DNA from: Pichia kudriavzevii
Taxonomy: Eukaryota; Ascomycota; Pichiomycetes; Pichiales; Pichiaceae
DNA: 64,000 bases
Assembly: GCF_003054445.1 (NCBI RefSeq)
Contig: NC_042508.1
Coordinates: forward strand, 2,418,001 to 2,482,000
Direction: 5' to 3'
Shown piece after piece: positions 1 to 10,616 of this stretch. A program made the translations under genes and the position numbers. The notes under the pieces are model-generated. The model saw nothing but the letters and a program-made list of their open reading frames with translations. It made no database searches and was not told where the DNA came from. Each line of letters starts with the position of its first letter. The stretch's first letter is position 1.

Positions 1-570
1 CAAAAAAATATGTGGGAGTTACTTGTAACAAGCTCTTTATCTTTCCTTTTTTTCCTCATTGGCAATTTCAAAATATTGCTGTGCTTAATAGTGGTATCAT
101 TTTGGAGCCCGTAACACACGTCAAACATGCAAGTTAACAGAATTCCAAATGTTGTTCCAATTTAATAAACCCTCGTGCTATGTAATAACTATAATCAGGT
201 GTTCTAGCAGATTGAAGAAATGAAAACAACCCATTCCGCGGCTCAGCGAAAACTCTTCCATTTCTGATAATAAAGATACAACGCCCCAGAATAATTTCCC
301 AATATATATGTGGCGCATTGACGGGTTACACGTGACATTTTTTTGGCGGTGCACTTCTGCGCATTTTCCAAATCAGGCAGGTTTATCCGAAGGAGAAATT
401 ACACCGCCCGTTTCGTGAATGAGAGCCAACTAAGATTTAGCTGGTGTTTCGTTATCTATTGATTTATTGCTACATACTTAAATACACCAGATGAGCAGCT
501 ATACTAAATTATCGGACAGTCATCTCGGCTAAACTAAAGGAATCAAAAGCAGTTACTTCAGAACATACCA
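1..570. promoter_or_regulatory. upstream region of the MATE transporter gene
   Basis: No open gene is visible here and no partial gene enters from the left edge. A CACGTG E-box lies at 329-334 (context ACACGTGAC), about 240 bases before the MATE transporter start. In yeasts CACGTG is bound by Cbf1, Pho4 and related bHLH factors. Because the S. cerevisiae homologue Erc1 is linked to ethionine resistance, a Cbf1/sulfur link is possible, but this is inference. Confidence 0.45.
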
Positions 571-2304
571 ATGTCCGAAAGTGTACCCAGCCATTCAGGG
601 CAGAATCTCCTTCTCAACCAACCACTGTTGAGTAATCCAGATTCAACAGCACCGTACTATGGTACCACGAGCCAAGTCGACCAGCATGAATTAATACAGC
701 GTAGGAGAAAGTCATCTATGGCATCCTCCAGATTCAAGGATCTCAATCTTGCGTCAACATCACAAATCAATGGGGAATATCAACCGGTAGAAACCACTGT
801 TTTCAAGGAAGTGGTGCTGATGTTGCGCTCTTCTGTGCCCTTGATCATTACGCTTTTGTTACAATACTCGTCATCCATTTCAACACCCTTCTTTGTCGGG
901 AACTTGGGCTCAGACGAGCTAGGTGCCGTTTCTTTAGCTAATCTAATGGCAAATATATCAGCATTCGCTGTTATTGAAGGTATTTCTTCGTCACTATCGA
1001 CATTATGTCCTCAAGCGTATGGGCGTAAAAACTACAGGCTTGTTGGCCTTTACGCCGTCAGGTGCTGTCTTTTACTATTCGTTTTCTACTTTGGAATTTA
1101 TTTTTTTTGGAATTATGGTGCATATTACTTGTTAGACCGATTCATATCTGAGAAGAGAGCATGTCTGCTAGCAGGACAATACCTATCACGGCTTGTCTAC
1201 AGTGTCCCTGGGTTTATTATCTTTGAGGTTTTGAAACAGTACCTACAGGCACAGGGAATTTTCCATGCATCAACAATTGTTCTATGTATATGTGCCCCAT
1301 TGAATTTTGTCTTGACTTACTTGCTTGTCTGGAACCCGACAATAGGCTTTGGTTTCTTGGGTGCACCTACTGCAATTGTCATCACCCATTCTTTGATGGC
1401 GTTGCTTCTCTTCATGTACACCTGCTTTATAGATGGCTATAAGTGCTGGTGTGGCTTCACCTATGAGTTCTTTACGAATTGGTCACGAATCACCAAATTG
1501 GCCCTTCCAGGTATAATCATGATTGAGGCTGAGTGGTTGGCCTTTGAAATCAACACCTTTGCCAGTGCAAAGTTTGGGACCCCAGCTTTGGCTGCTCAGT
1601 CGATTGTCACCTCAATTGGTGTAATCATATACCAAATCCCATTTGCTGTTTCTATTGCTGGATCAACCAGAATTGCTTGGTTCATTGGTTCAGCATCTAA
1701 GGACGCGGCGATAAAATCAACCAGGGCCATAATTTACGTTGCGGTGGTGTTTGGAACTCTCACTTGTATTATCCTGATATTATTGAAGGATTCAATTACA
1801 CATTTATTTTCAAAAGACCTCGATGTGGTTCATTTGGCATCTAAAGTTTTAATTATAGTCTCGATTTACCAGATCCCTGATTGTCTGTCATGTACGCTTG
1901 GGGGAGTTTTGAGAGGACAGGGTAGGCAATACATCGGTGGATATCTCAATTTATTCAGCTACTATGTCTTGGCTATACCATTTTCTTTCTACTGCGCTTT
2001 CTCCCTACACTATGAATTATTTGGTTTATGGTTGGGATTGCTTGTTGGTTTGTTTTTTGTGGCATCTTCCGAATTGTACTATATCTTAACTACCGATTGG
2101 GATACTATTATAGAGCAATCACTGGAGGAAGAGCTAGAAGCAAGGAAGCAGGTTGTTTTGACAGATGAAGATGTTGCAATTTATGATGAAGAAACACAGT
2201 CCCACAACTTCCCCAATGCAGTCGCAATTGTTGACCACAATATTTTATCCCCAGCCATAAATACATCTGCATCGATCAAAAATCCCATTAATCTACACGT
2301 ATAA
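571..2304 (+). CDS. ERC1: MATE-family multidrug/metabolite antiporter, ERC1/YDR338C-like
   Basis: A 577-residue polytopic membrane protein of the MATE family, which exports small organic compounds by H+ or Na+ antiport. S. cerevisiae has Erc1 (overexpression gives ethionine resistance) and YDR338C; the single copy here could be orthologous to either. The first ~75 residues are hydrophilic and Ser/Gln-rich. The MATE core begins near residue 80 (FKEVVLMLRSSVPLI) and contains about twelve hydrophobic segments in two halves, including the family-typical stretches ISTPFFVGNLGSDELGAVSL and ALAAQSIVTSIGVIIYQIPF. A soluble acidic tail of about 60 residues follows. The ATG at 571 is the first in the open frame. 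It likely acts at the vacuolar or plasma membrane; substrate is not deducible. Family assignment is firm, the gene symbol less so. Confidence 0.88.
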   Translation: MSESVPSHSGQNLLLNQPLLSNPDSTAPYYGTTSQVDQHELIQRRRKSSMASSRFKDLNLASTSQINGEYQPVETTVFKEVVLMLRSSVPLIITLLLQYSSSISTPFFVGNLGSDELGAVSLANLMANISAFAVIEGISSSLSTLCPQAYGRKNYRLVGLYAVRCCLLLFVFYFGIYFFWNYGAYYLLDRFISEKRACLLAGQYLSRLVYSVPGFIIFEVLKQYLQAQGIFHASTIVLCICAPLNFVLTYLLVWNPTIGFGFLGAPTAIVITHSLMALLLFMYTCFIDGYKCWCGFTYEFFTNWSRITKLALPGIIMIEAEWLAFEINTFASAKFGTPALAAQSIVTSIGVIIYQIPFAVSIAGSTRIAWFIGSASKDAAIKSTRAIIYVAVVFGTLTCIILILLKDSITHLFSKDLDVVHLASKVLIIVSIYQIPDCLSCTLGGVLRGQGRQYIGGYLNLFSYYVLAIPFSFYCAFSLHYELFGLWLGLLVGLFFVASSELYYILTTDWDTIIEQSLEEELEARKQVVLTDEDVAIYDEETQSHNFPNAVAIVDHNILSPAINTSASIKNPINLHV

Positions 2305-2571
2305 GAAGAAACTCTATAGATCATAAGCATTTGCATAATTGCCTTCCCCTCTACTCCTATCATCAGATTTCCATTTAGTAGCTAAACACCTTGTAATTTC
2401 CTGCTATATCTAAGAAAATAACGTTTTGAGATTTGTAAAATTCTCGCTGAGAGACCCTCAGGTGGCGGGACGCATCTAACATTCATGACTAGCACGATTA
2501 TCAAAGTCTTTTGAGTTTACCTTGCTGCCTTTCAAAACTGTTGAGTCTCATATTGTGATTACAAAAGTAAC

Positions 2572-4491
2572 ATGGCTTGGTTTATATCTAATAGATATCC
2601 AGAATTTGAGACCAAAATTGAAGCGGCCACCTCTGAATCTATCCCCAATGGCGATATAGATTTTGGAATCGCCTTAGAAATAACAGATACTATCCGATCC
2701 AAACAAGTTCCCCCAAAAGAGGCGATGCGTTTACTCAAGAAGAGATTCGTTAATGCAGAGAACATAAATATGCAAAAATCAGCCTTTAAGTTGATAGACT
2801 TTTGTATCAAAAATGGTGGGGAACATTTTATTCTGGATATAGCGTCGAAAGAATTCATGGATCCGTTGATCAATCTTTTGAAATCTGATGATGTCAATGA
2901 CTCTGTTAAGACCTACATATTGGAGCACATCCAAGCATGGTCAATAATGGTAAGCACGAATCCAAAGTTTGAATACATTAATCAAACATACAAGAGGTTA
3001 CAGAACGATGGTTTTGAATTTCCAATGATAAACGAAGTTGTGGATCCAAACATGATAGTATCTAAAGTGGCACCCGAATGGCAAGACTCGGATGCTTGTA
3101 TGATATGCTCCAAACTATTCACATTTCTGAATCGGAAACACCACTGCCGTGCGTGTGGGGGTGTTTTCTGTGGTGCACATTCTTCTAATACGATTGAACT
3201 ACCCGAATTTGGGATTACTATCCCAGTAAGAGTTTGCGATACGTGTTATAGTGAGAGGAAAGCTGCTAGAAAGAAAAACAGCAAGAAACATAACAGAAAA
3301 AAATCTGACATTGCAAAGGTTGCAACTGACTTGGGAACAGAAGATGAAGAATTTAAAAAGGCTATTGAATTGTCATTAAATGAATCAGCACCGAAGAGTT
3401 CAGCTGTTTCGCACCAGCTATCTGTTGGTGATATTCGACCTACTGAAGATGATGAAGACGAGGATGTGAAGGCTGCCATTCAAGCAAGTTTGCAAGACTT
3501 GAATAAGGAGACCATTTCGAATGATCATGTTAGAGAAGAGACCAAGAGCACAGGCCTGTATGCTAACTTAGTACAAGAACCTTATTCTGCTTCATTGACG
3601 CCGATGCAAGAAGGTAGTGGCAGAAATACGAGCAGCAATGAACCGGCTTATTTACAAAATCCACCGCAACATGCCGTGGGTGACGCATTTTACGTTTCAA
3701 CTGGGATACGGGGAGAGGATGAAAGAGTTGTTGTTAATTTTGTTGACATACTTAATAAGGTACAATCCGAGCCCCCGCAAAAGCGCCGCTTTGACTCCAG
3801 TTTGATTAAAATGAATTCAGATTTGGTTTTGCTTCACCCAAAGGTTGGTGCAGCAATAGCTAATCAACTACAGGAAATTGAAAAATACCAAACATTATAT
3901 TCAAAGTTGTTCGCCATAAGTAGACTATACGATGATACACTACAAACAAGATTTCAAAAGGAACAGGAGATCCTAAGAGCGCAACATACAAGGTTTGGTG
4001 CGTTTCCGTTGAAACTGCAATCCCAAATGTCTTCTCAACCCGAAGTACCTCTTCAACCACACAGAGTTCCTTTACAGCAACAGTCCTCCCTAGAACCCCA
4101 ATCTACATATTCACATCAACCACAAGTGTATAAACTGCAGCAATATCAGCAGAATTTGCCGCCCCAACCGCAGGAACAACAGCCTCCAGCTAGTCAGGGG
4201 CAGTCCTATCAATTCGATCTCAAATCACCAGTTGATGGAGCTCATGAGGTTGCACCAACGGTAACGTACAATGTACCGGCACAAACAACTGGTATCGTTG
4301 GAATACAAGGTCCTAACCTTGCAGTATTGTCGAGTTTGGAATATGCACCCATTCCTGAAACAACAGGTGTGCCTGTCAATTCAGAGATAACCGTCTCTCA
4401 TACAGGAACAAACGGAGAAGTCAAGGCGGCACCGACATTAAAAGTTGAAACAAAACCGGAACCAGAAGTAGTTAATCTCATAGATTTATAG
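2572..4491 (+). CDS. VPS27: ESCRT-0 subunit Vps27 (VHS-FYVE-UIM protein)
   Basis: Vps27 with Hse1 forms ESCRT-0, which gathers ubiquitinated cargo on endosomes and recruits ESCRT-I. The 639 residues show the full Hrs/Vps27 order: an N-terminal VHS domain (about 1-150), a FYVE zinc finger (about 170-228, with the PI3P-binding RKHHCRACG motif and paired CxxC), two ubiquitin-interacting motifs (about 259-276, core EEFKKAIELSL; and 296-311, core DVKAAIQASL), a helical segment about 400-470 that fits the Hse1-binding region, a Gln/Pro-rich linker, and a C-terminal clathrin box ending LIDL. The length is close to the S. cerevisiae protein (622). It lies tandem to the MATE gene upstream and UBR1 downstream with no functional link evident. 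Confidence 0.96.
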   Translation: MAWFISNRYPEFETKIEAATSESIPNGDIDFGIALEITDTIRSKQVPPKEAMRLLKKRFVNAENINMQKSAFKLIDFCIKNGGEHFILDIASKEFMDPLINLLKSDDVNDSVKTYILEHIQAWSIMVSTNPKFEYINQTYKRLQNDGFEFPMINEVVDPNMIVSKVAPEWQDSDACMICSKLFTFLNRKHHCRACGGVFCGAHSSNTIELPEFGITIPVRVCDTCYSERKAARKKNSKKHNRKKSDIAKVATDLGTEDEEFKKAIELSLNESAPKSSAVSHQLSVGDIRPTEDDEDEDVKAAIQASLQDLNKETISNDHVREETKSTGLYANLVQEPYSASLTPMQEGSGRNTSSNEPAYLQNPPQHAVGDAFYVSTGIRGEDERVVVNFVDILNKVQSEPPQKRRFDSSLIKMNSDLVLLHPKVGAAIANQLQEIEKYQTLYSKLFAISRLYDDTLQTRFQKEQEILRAQHTRFGAFPLKLQSQMSSQPEVPLQPHRVPLQQQSSLEPQSTYSHQPQVYKLQQYQQNLPPQPQEQQPPASQGQSYQFDLKSPVDGAHEVAPTVTYNVPAQTTGIVGIQGPNLAVLSSLEYAPIPETTGVPVNSEITVSHTGTNGEVKAAPTLKVETKPEPEVVNLIDL

Positions 4492-4901
4492 CTAGGTATA
4501 TAAAGTATAAGTTAAGGATGAAGTACCAGCTATCAACAGCTTGAGGTATGTGTAGCAGTATGTATATACCGAATTTAGGCAATGACCAGGAAAGAAGAGC
4601 TATAAAGGGGGCTCGGCATTGTAACTAAAATATACTAGTACATGAATTTGTCATGCTAAATTTTGTACCGAATTCGAGCGCTGAGATTAAGCTTTGAGAA
4701 AAAAGAAATATAGTCTTTATAATTTTTCTTTTACTTTTTTTTTTCGGGCTATATCGAGGGCGTGTGGTTCAAGGCTCATATCTTTTAATCAGGATACTGT
4801 TGGTATGGCGTTGTAGAGGTGCATCTAAAGACCGTATTACAATAACTCACAGTGGATAGCACATACACACACTTATATACATATTTCTATAGGTATATAA
4901 G
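4492..4901. promoter_or_regulatory. VPS27 3' end and UBR1 upstream region
   Basis: About 410 bases without a gene. It holds T-rich tracts near 4720-4745 and TA-rich patches just before the UBR1 start (about 4865-4900), typical of yeast promoter and leader sequence. I see no recognisable factor site. Confidence 0.4.
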
Positions 4902-7900
4902 ATGGATATCCTTGATACCACAGGCGATGTATATGCCGAGTTGCGATTGTTTCTTTTGCTGTTGGCACACGAGAACCACTATAGATTCACCTCCAGTGTG
5001 AGAGAGAGACTTTTTCAATCACTTACACAATTCTCTCAAATCCACCCTGAAGACTTACAGAATGCCGAGACCTATTCTAACCATTACCAAACTTTCTGTG
5101 GGCATAAATTTGTGAAGGGTGAAACTTGTTTCAGATGCTTCACTTGCGGTTATGACGAAACATGTGCACTTTGTAAAAACTGTTTTGATCCAGAGTACCA
5201 CAGGGGACACGACATACATAAGAGCATCATTCAACGGGATATGGCTGGGTGCTGTGATTGTGGTGATAAAGAGGCATACCCAACTTCAATCTGTGTACAC
5301 TACAATGAGAAGGGAACAAAAGTTTTGAAAACCCATGTGTCACCCTACTTATTGGAACATTTGGGCATCTTTCTAGGTATTCTCTTGGATTTTATCATTG
5401 ATTTTACCAGTCACTCGATTTCAAGCGTTTCTCCACCAGAGAGCATGGACCAAATCAAACTTCGACATAGCATGTCGTCCTTAGTACAAAATGTTTATGG
5501 CTCTTTAGATCCTGACGTGGAGAAGTATGCACTTTTGCTGTACTCGGACAATGTCCATCAATATTCAGAAGCAGTGCAAAGGATACGTTTTGCTACTGGA
5601 AAGGTAAAGGAATATGCAGAAATGATTGCTACCCGATGTGACGATCACGGCAGGGCAGTTGTCATGGTGTCGGAACATATTCCGTACTTGGTCAGAAAGC
5701 AAGAATATTTATCTTCAAGTGGATTGACTTCATGTATTGTCAATGTTAGAGAAGCCTTTAGAGAAGAGATGGTTGACGAAATATTCAATTGGATTAATCA
5801 GTTATCAAAGTCATTTATTGCACGAGTGGAAGCTGATATCAGAAATACCATCTCCTTATCATTTTTATTACCCTACAATTCCGGATGTATGAACCAGTGG
5901 ATAGAAGTTCATCGTGATAAGATACTAATAAATCCACGGAATATCCGGTTGGCTAACATAACAGGACGTCTTGTAAAACCATGGGATATTCCGGATCGTT
6001 TGAAACAAGAATGTAGATATACTGATGATCCAAAGGCCTCAGAATTATATCAAGACTCCAGGTTTCAATGTCTTTTATCATTTGATGTTAGGTTTTGCAG
6101 GGCTACAAGAATTAATTTACATGATATTTATATACCTATTTTTGCCAAAAATCCCAAATTTTCAACAATGGTTGTTGCTCAATTCTTAGATGTTTATGAT
6201 ACCATCTTTACATCCTTTTTAATGATAGACAGGGAACCAGAGCTGTCTGTTATGCCTATATTATCAACTCAGTTGTTTTCATGTGCCACCAATGATATTT
6301 TGATTCTAAGGCATCAGAACATCACTGATATCATCACATCAATCTATAGATATCTTTCCATGGGGTTGACTACCAATATGTGTAAAGGCTACCAGATACC
6401 GGACAATAGAAACTCTTCCCTTTGTTTTAATGCATTGAAGAATCGAAAATGGGCTCACGTGCTATTAGATTTGACATATATCATTACTCGAAATCCAGAA
6501 GCTGATAACATCTTTACTATGTTTGAGTGCTTCCCAATTTACGTTGATCTTTTGGCCCTCTTTCAGGGTAAGCCAACGTTTGAAAGAGAAGCCGAAAAAC
6601 ATGTTGAGTATGAAAGCCAGGATTATACCGTTTTCTTCAATGCCGTATCGGTCATTTCACATTTGTCAGAGAATGTTGGAAAAGTGTTAAGTAGACTTAC
6701 CAAAGTTCAGCTACTATCACAGGGCAATCCAATGGATTGTTTTTACCATACGCATTCCAATACAATGAAGAGATCGTTTACAGAGACATTATATACAATC
6801 ATTATTAGAAAACTGATTGACCTGACATTTCGGGAAAACTCAAAATCTTCCAATAACTCATTAGTTAATGTTGGTGAAGACAAGGATGAAGGCGTTTTAT
6901 TTTCTCCATGCAAAGAAATCCGAAAATATAATCAGGTTGAATCTAATGTTTTGGAGGCTAAATTAAGTTTCTTGCACCCGCTACATATCATGTTTTCCCT
7001 AATGATTGAAATGGATCAGTCTGTTGATTCTGATAAGTCTGTTAAACATATCATGGATATAATCTGCAGTGAGTATGAGTTTTATCTTTCACATCATGAC
7101 TATCCAGTTGAACTAAAAAGCCATTCGTATCAAGGTGTAATGGGAATTTTTGACATCCCTCTTCGAAAGATTGTTTTGCTTTCCCAAATCAAAGTTGGGT
7201 TATGGGTGAGAAATGGTACGTCATTAAAGTCGCAAATGCATCTCTATCGTTTGGGTGCCAGCAGAGAATTCGGCTACATGCGTGATCTATTTCTTTGTCA
7301 AATTTATGTTGGCTACTTCAACAATCTAGATTTAGTATCGTATACGCTATTTGACCGGTGGAATTTACTCCCTTGGCTGAACGGTGAACAAGAAAAATCC
7401 CCTTACCCTGTGGCTTATCTACCTATGATTCTAGAAGAGTTTATTTTGTTTTTAATACACTTGGTCACTGAAGATTTACATCTTCACAAACGAGACGGTG
7501 TTGAAATAACCAACTTGATGATACAACGAGAAATTGTTCACTCAGTCCTATACTCCGAGAAGACATATAAGGATATTACCTCTGGAATCGGCGACCACAT
7601 TATAACATTAAAACAATTCCCTATCATGTTTAATAAATGCCTGGAATTGTCAAATTCAGTTTCTGATATATCTCAAGAACGGACCTATAAGCTAAAATCG
7701 CACCTACTGGATACAATTGACCCATATTACGTTTACTTCACGGCTAATAGGCGTGACAGCTGCATTGCTGAAAAAAAATTGTACATCTCCAGAGTTTCTG
7801 GTACGAATGTCGATGAGGTAGTTCTTGAACCTAAAGAGATCGACTGGAATGACGGGCCGTTTGAAAGAGTAACCGATATTTTACTCGATAAAAAAGTTCT

Positions 7901-10616
7901 TTCATTCATTGAATCTTCAATAAAGTTTTGCAAGGGCGGAATGATAGGTCATAATGTGAATAACAAGAACGCTCACAAGGAAAATCACGAGTCACTATTT
8001 ACTTTAACTCTGCATTTGCTTCACTTAGCATTGAAGCATAAGAATATTGACTATGTCAGCACCAGTGATTTGGCGTCGATTTTTATTCAGTTATGGGATA
8101 TTTTCCAGGTGAATGCTGCGCCAGAATCATCTGCACAATTAAAGTGTATCATGAAAATCATCTTTTACCTATTGGATTCAAGAAACTATGACCTTCGAGA
8201 AGAAATACCCCATTTTGATTTCAAAATCATTGAAACTGGCATTAACTTTATTGATAATGAGAACAAATCAAACACCGATATTTCTTTTGAAAAAAAAAAG
8301 AAGCTAGCAAGAAAAAAGAAAACCAAGCTTCTTGCCAAACTTAAGAGACAAAGGGAAAAGTTTGCAGAAAACTTTATTATGGATGAAGGATTGGACAGTG
8401 TAAGCGAAAGTGGGACAGAAATTAATAGGTCTGTTGACTCTTTGAACGATACTGCACTATCGCCAAGTGGAGATTCTAGTCAGGTTGTTCCGGAGATCAA
8501 TCCCGTGGACACAAGTTCGCTGAAGAAAGAATCACATCATGCCAATCAGGATGAAAGTATAGATTATGTGTCCTGTGGGGACCCCCCAAAGTCTTGGAAA
8601 TTTCCTGAACATCAATGTTTACTGTGTCACATTCCTGCTTCTGAGAAAGATGAAATATTTGGTGTTTTCAGTTATGTTACAGATAGCAATGTGTTTAGGT
8701 ATGTTCCGACGGACAATGATTATTGGTTCTACAAGGCATTTGGCGAAAATTTGTCATTAGATCAAAATGAAACTGCTCCAATTGGGCTTTTTGAGTATAT
8801 TAAGACAGTAGAAACAAAATCAGTCATTGGTCCTGGTTTTCCAGATGTTAATGAATCCCCCTATCATCCGGGATTTTACGATAATATGGCTGTCTTTACA
8901 GGCTGTTGTCATGGTATGCACGCTAGTTGTTTTAAACATTATTATGAAACTTCAGTTGATAAACAACTCTCACAGATAACTAGAACAGTCCCAGAAAACA
9001 TCCAAAGAAACGAATTCATATGTCCTCTATGTAAGACAATCTGCAATGTGTTCATCCCAGTTTGTTATTCGCAAAATTCTAAAAAGTTCTTTACTCAGTT
9101 TAGTGAGAGCGTTGCTCTGCCTGATATAATGACACCTAGAGTTGATATTGACATTGCAAGGCTTAATACTATTCAAGAGAAAATTAGAGATGAATTACTT
9201 GAGAATGTGAAGATGCAAATGGATAAGAAGAACTGGTTTCTGGAGAAAACCATGAACTATAAGGCCAGCAAAGTCTTAAAATTCAAAGACGATGCCTTTC
9301 CTGCAGTATTACAGGATTGTATTCAAAGTGTGACTTCTGTATCGCCTCCTTTTGAGTCATTTGGTGTTATAATTGCAAAAACAATCGAATCGTTAGAGAT
9401 TATGTTGAGAGGTGACAATTACAACCCCAAAGTTAAAAAGAAACTACTGATTAATCAACTCAATAGTCGATCTTTGACAAACATTCGAGTGTGGTTGCAA
9501 ATTAGCGAGGTCTTCAAATCAACCTTAGGTGTCACAAAGGGAGCCCAAGAGTCATCAAACGAACCGTTTTTGTTCTCCCAAAGCTTAACGGGGCTTTACT
9601 ATAATCTTTTTCAAAATGATGAGCTTTTGTTCGATGGGCAAGATTATTTTACAGGACTAGTACATTGTGAAGAGGCCAAATGTATTGGCTTCTCATTCAA
9701 AAAATTAGCCAGTATTTTATTTGTTAGGCACATAATACAGTCCTTAATGAAAGTGATGGTTGTTATCACGGACAAGGAAAGCAAAGGACAACATATCAAC
9801 TACGATTTGATAATAAGGGAAAGATACACTGGTGACAGGAATAAGTTTTCCATTTTGCTCTCTTCATTCCTAAGTGTAAGAATCCCCAATGAAATTATCG
9901 ATCTGGTTTATTCTATGACTATCAAAATGGTTACACCCTTTTTGAGGAAAGTGCTGATTTTGGCATATGCCAAGTATCCTGTTTTTGAGGAAGAAATGTT
10001 GGTGGTGGATCCAGATCTACGAGAATGTGATAAGATCTGTATGGTTATGGCTATACCAACAGTGGATATGGTTATTGAGAACTTAAATCCTGAATTTTTC
10101 GGCATGGTAGATACGAAGCAGAAAACTAGATTGCTAAATTCCAGAATTGGATATCCAAGTAAGATCCAACTGATACATTTACCAGAGACGCTGAACGATT
10201 TTTATGTTTACTATTACAATTCACTTCCAGCAGAAGAACAATATGAAGAGCCAGCTATATGTATGTTTTGTGGTAAAATGATGAGCTTACAAAAGCAAAG
10301 GTACGGTGATCATTTTGGTTCATGTACCATGCACTTGAGATGGGAGTGTATGAACAGTGGCAAAGGTATTTTTTTCTTGCCGAGAAATAACTGTGTCTTA
10401 TTACTGGACAATGGCAAAGGATCGTTCATTGAAAGCCCATACCGTGACGAATTTGGAGAACTAGACAGAGATTTCAAGTCTGGACATGAGGTGACGCTGA
10501 GTGATAAAAAGTACGAAGAACTACAAAAGAACATTTGGCTCTCCCACAATATTCAAAATGTCGTTGCTCAGAATCTAGAAAACTTGACGGATATTGGAGG
10601 GTGGAGCACGTTATAG
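4902..10616 (+). CDS. UBR1: N-recognin E3 ubiquitin ligase Ubr1
   Basis: A 1904-residue RING E3 that recognises N-degrons and, with Rad6, polyubiquitinates the substrate (N-end rule pathway). Visible in order: UBR box (about 66-138; dense Cys/His from CGHKF through GCCDCGDKEAYPTS), which binds basic N-terminal residues; a ClpS-like domain near 205-300 (YALLLYSDNVHQYSEAV), which binds bulky hydrophobic N-termini; a long helical body; a Lys-rich then Ser-rich linker about 1125-1215; a RING-H2 type domain about 1238-1378 (CLLCHIP, GCCHGMHASCF, FICPLCKT); and the conserved UBLC/autoinhibitory C-terminus (AICMFCGKMM to the end). Length matches S. cerevisiae Ubr1 (1950) and Ubr2 (1872). Ubr1 is favoured because both degron-binding domains look complete. 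No neighbour is related. Confidence 0.94.
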   Translation: MDILDTTGDVYAELRLFLLLLAHENHYRFTSSVRERLFQSLTQFSQIHPEDLQNAETYSNHYQTFCGHKFVKGETCFRCFTCGYDETCALCKNCFDPEYHRGHDIHKSIIQRDMAGCCDCGDKEAYPTSICVHYNEKGTKVLKTHVSPYLLEHLGIFLGILLDFIIDFTSHSISSVSPPESMDQIKLRHSMSSLVQNVYGSLDPDVEKYALLLYSDNVHQYSEAVQRIRFATGKVKEYAEMIATRCDDHGRAVVMVSEHIPYLVRKQEYLSSSGLTSCIVNVREAFREEMVDEIFNWINQLSKSFIARVEADIRNTISLSFLLPYNSGCMNQWIEVHRDKILINPRNIRLANITGRLVKPWDIPDRLKQECRYTDDPKASELYQDSRFQCLLSFDVRFCRATRINLHDIYIPIFAKNPKFSTMVVAQFLDVYDTIFTSFLMIDREPELSVMPILSTQLFSCATNDILILRHQNITDIITSIYRYLSMGLTTNMCKGYQIPDNRNSSLCFNALKNRKWAHVLLDLTYIITRNPEADNIFTMFECFPIYVDLLALFQGKPTFEREAEKHVEYESQDYTVFFNAVSVISHLSENVGKVLSRLTKVQLLSQGNPMDCFYHTHSNTMKRSFTETLYTIIIRKLIDLTFRENSKSSNNSLVNVGEDKDEGVLFSPCKEIRKYNQVESNVLEAKLSFLHPLHIMFSLMIEMDQSVDSDKSVKHIMDIICSEYEFYLSHHDYPVELKSHSYQGVMGIFDIPLRKIVLLSQIKVGLWVRNGTSLKSQMHLYRLGASREFGYMRDLFLCQIYVGYFNNLDLVSYTLFDRWNLLPWLNGEQEKSPYPVAYLPMILEEFILFLIHLVTEDLHLHKRDGVEITNLMIQREIVHSVLYSEKTYKDITSGIGDHIITLKQFPIMFNKCLELSNSVSDISQERTYKLKSHLLDTIDPYYVYFTANRRDSCIAEKKLYISRVSGTNVDEVVLEPKEIDWNDGPFERVTDILLDKKVLSFIESSIKFCKGGMIGHNVNNKNAHKENHESLFTLTLHLLHLALKHKNIDYVSTSDLASIFIQLWDIFQVNAAPESSAQLKCIMKIIFYLLDSRNYDLREEIPHFDFKIIETGINFIDNENKSNTDISFEKKKKLARKKKTKLLAKLKRQREKFAENFIMDEGLDSVSESGTEINRSVDSLNDTALSPSGDSSQVVPEINPVDTSSLKKESHHANQDESIDYVSCGDPPKSWKFPEHQCLLCHIPASEKDEIFGVFSYVTDSNVFRYVPTDNDYWFYKAFGENLSLDQNETAPIGLFEYIKTVETKSVIGPGFPDVNESPYHPGFYDNMAVFTGCCHGMHASCFKHYYETSVDKQLSQITRTVPENIQRNEFICPLCKTICNVFIPVCYSQNSKKFFTQFSESVALPDIMTPRVDIDIARLNTIQEKIRDELLENVKMQMDKKNWFLEKTMNYKASKVLKFKDDAFPAVLQDCIQSVTSVSPPFESFGVIIAKTIESLEIMLRGDNYNPKVKKKLLINQLNSRSLTNIRVWLQISEVFKSTLGVTKGAQESSNEPFLFSQSLTGLYYNLFQNDELLFDGQDYFTGLVHCEEAKCIGFSFKKLASILFVRHIIQSLMKVMVVITDKESKGQHINYDLIIRERYTGDRNKFSILLSSFLSVRIPNEIIDLVYSMTIKMVTPFLRKVLILAYAKYPVFEEEMLVVDPDLRECDKICMVMAIPTVDMVIENLNPEFFGMVDTKQKTRLLNSRIGYPSKIQLIHLPETLNDFYVYYYNSLPAEEQYEEPAICMFCGKMMSLQKQRYGDHFGSCTMHLRWECMNSGKGIFFLPRNNCVLLLDNGKGSFIESPYRDEFGELDRDFKSGHEVTLSDKKYEELQKNIWLSHNIQNVVAQNLENLTDIGGWSTL

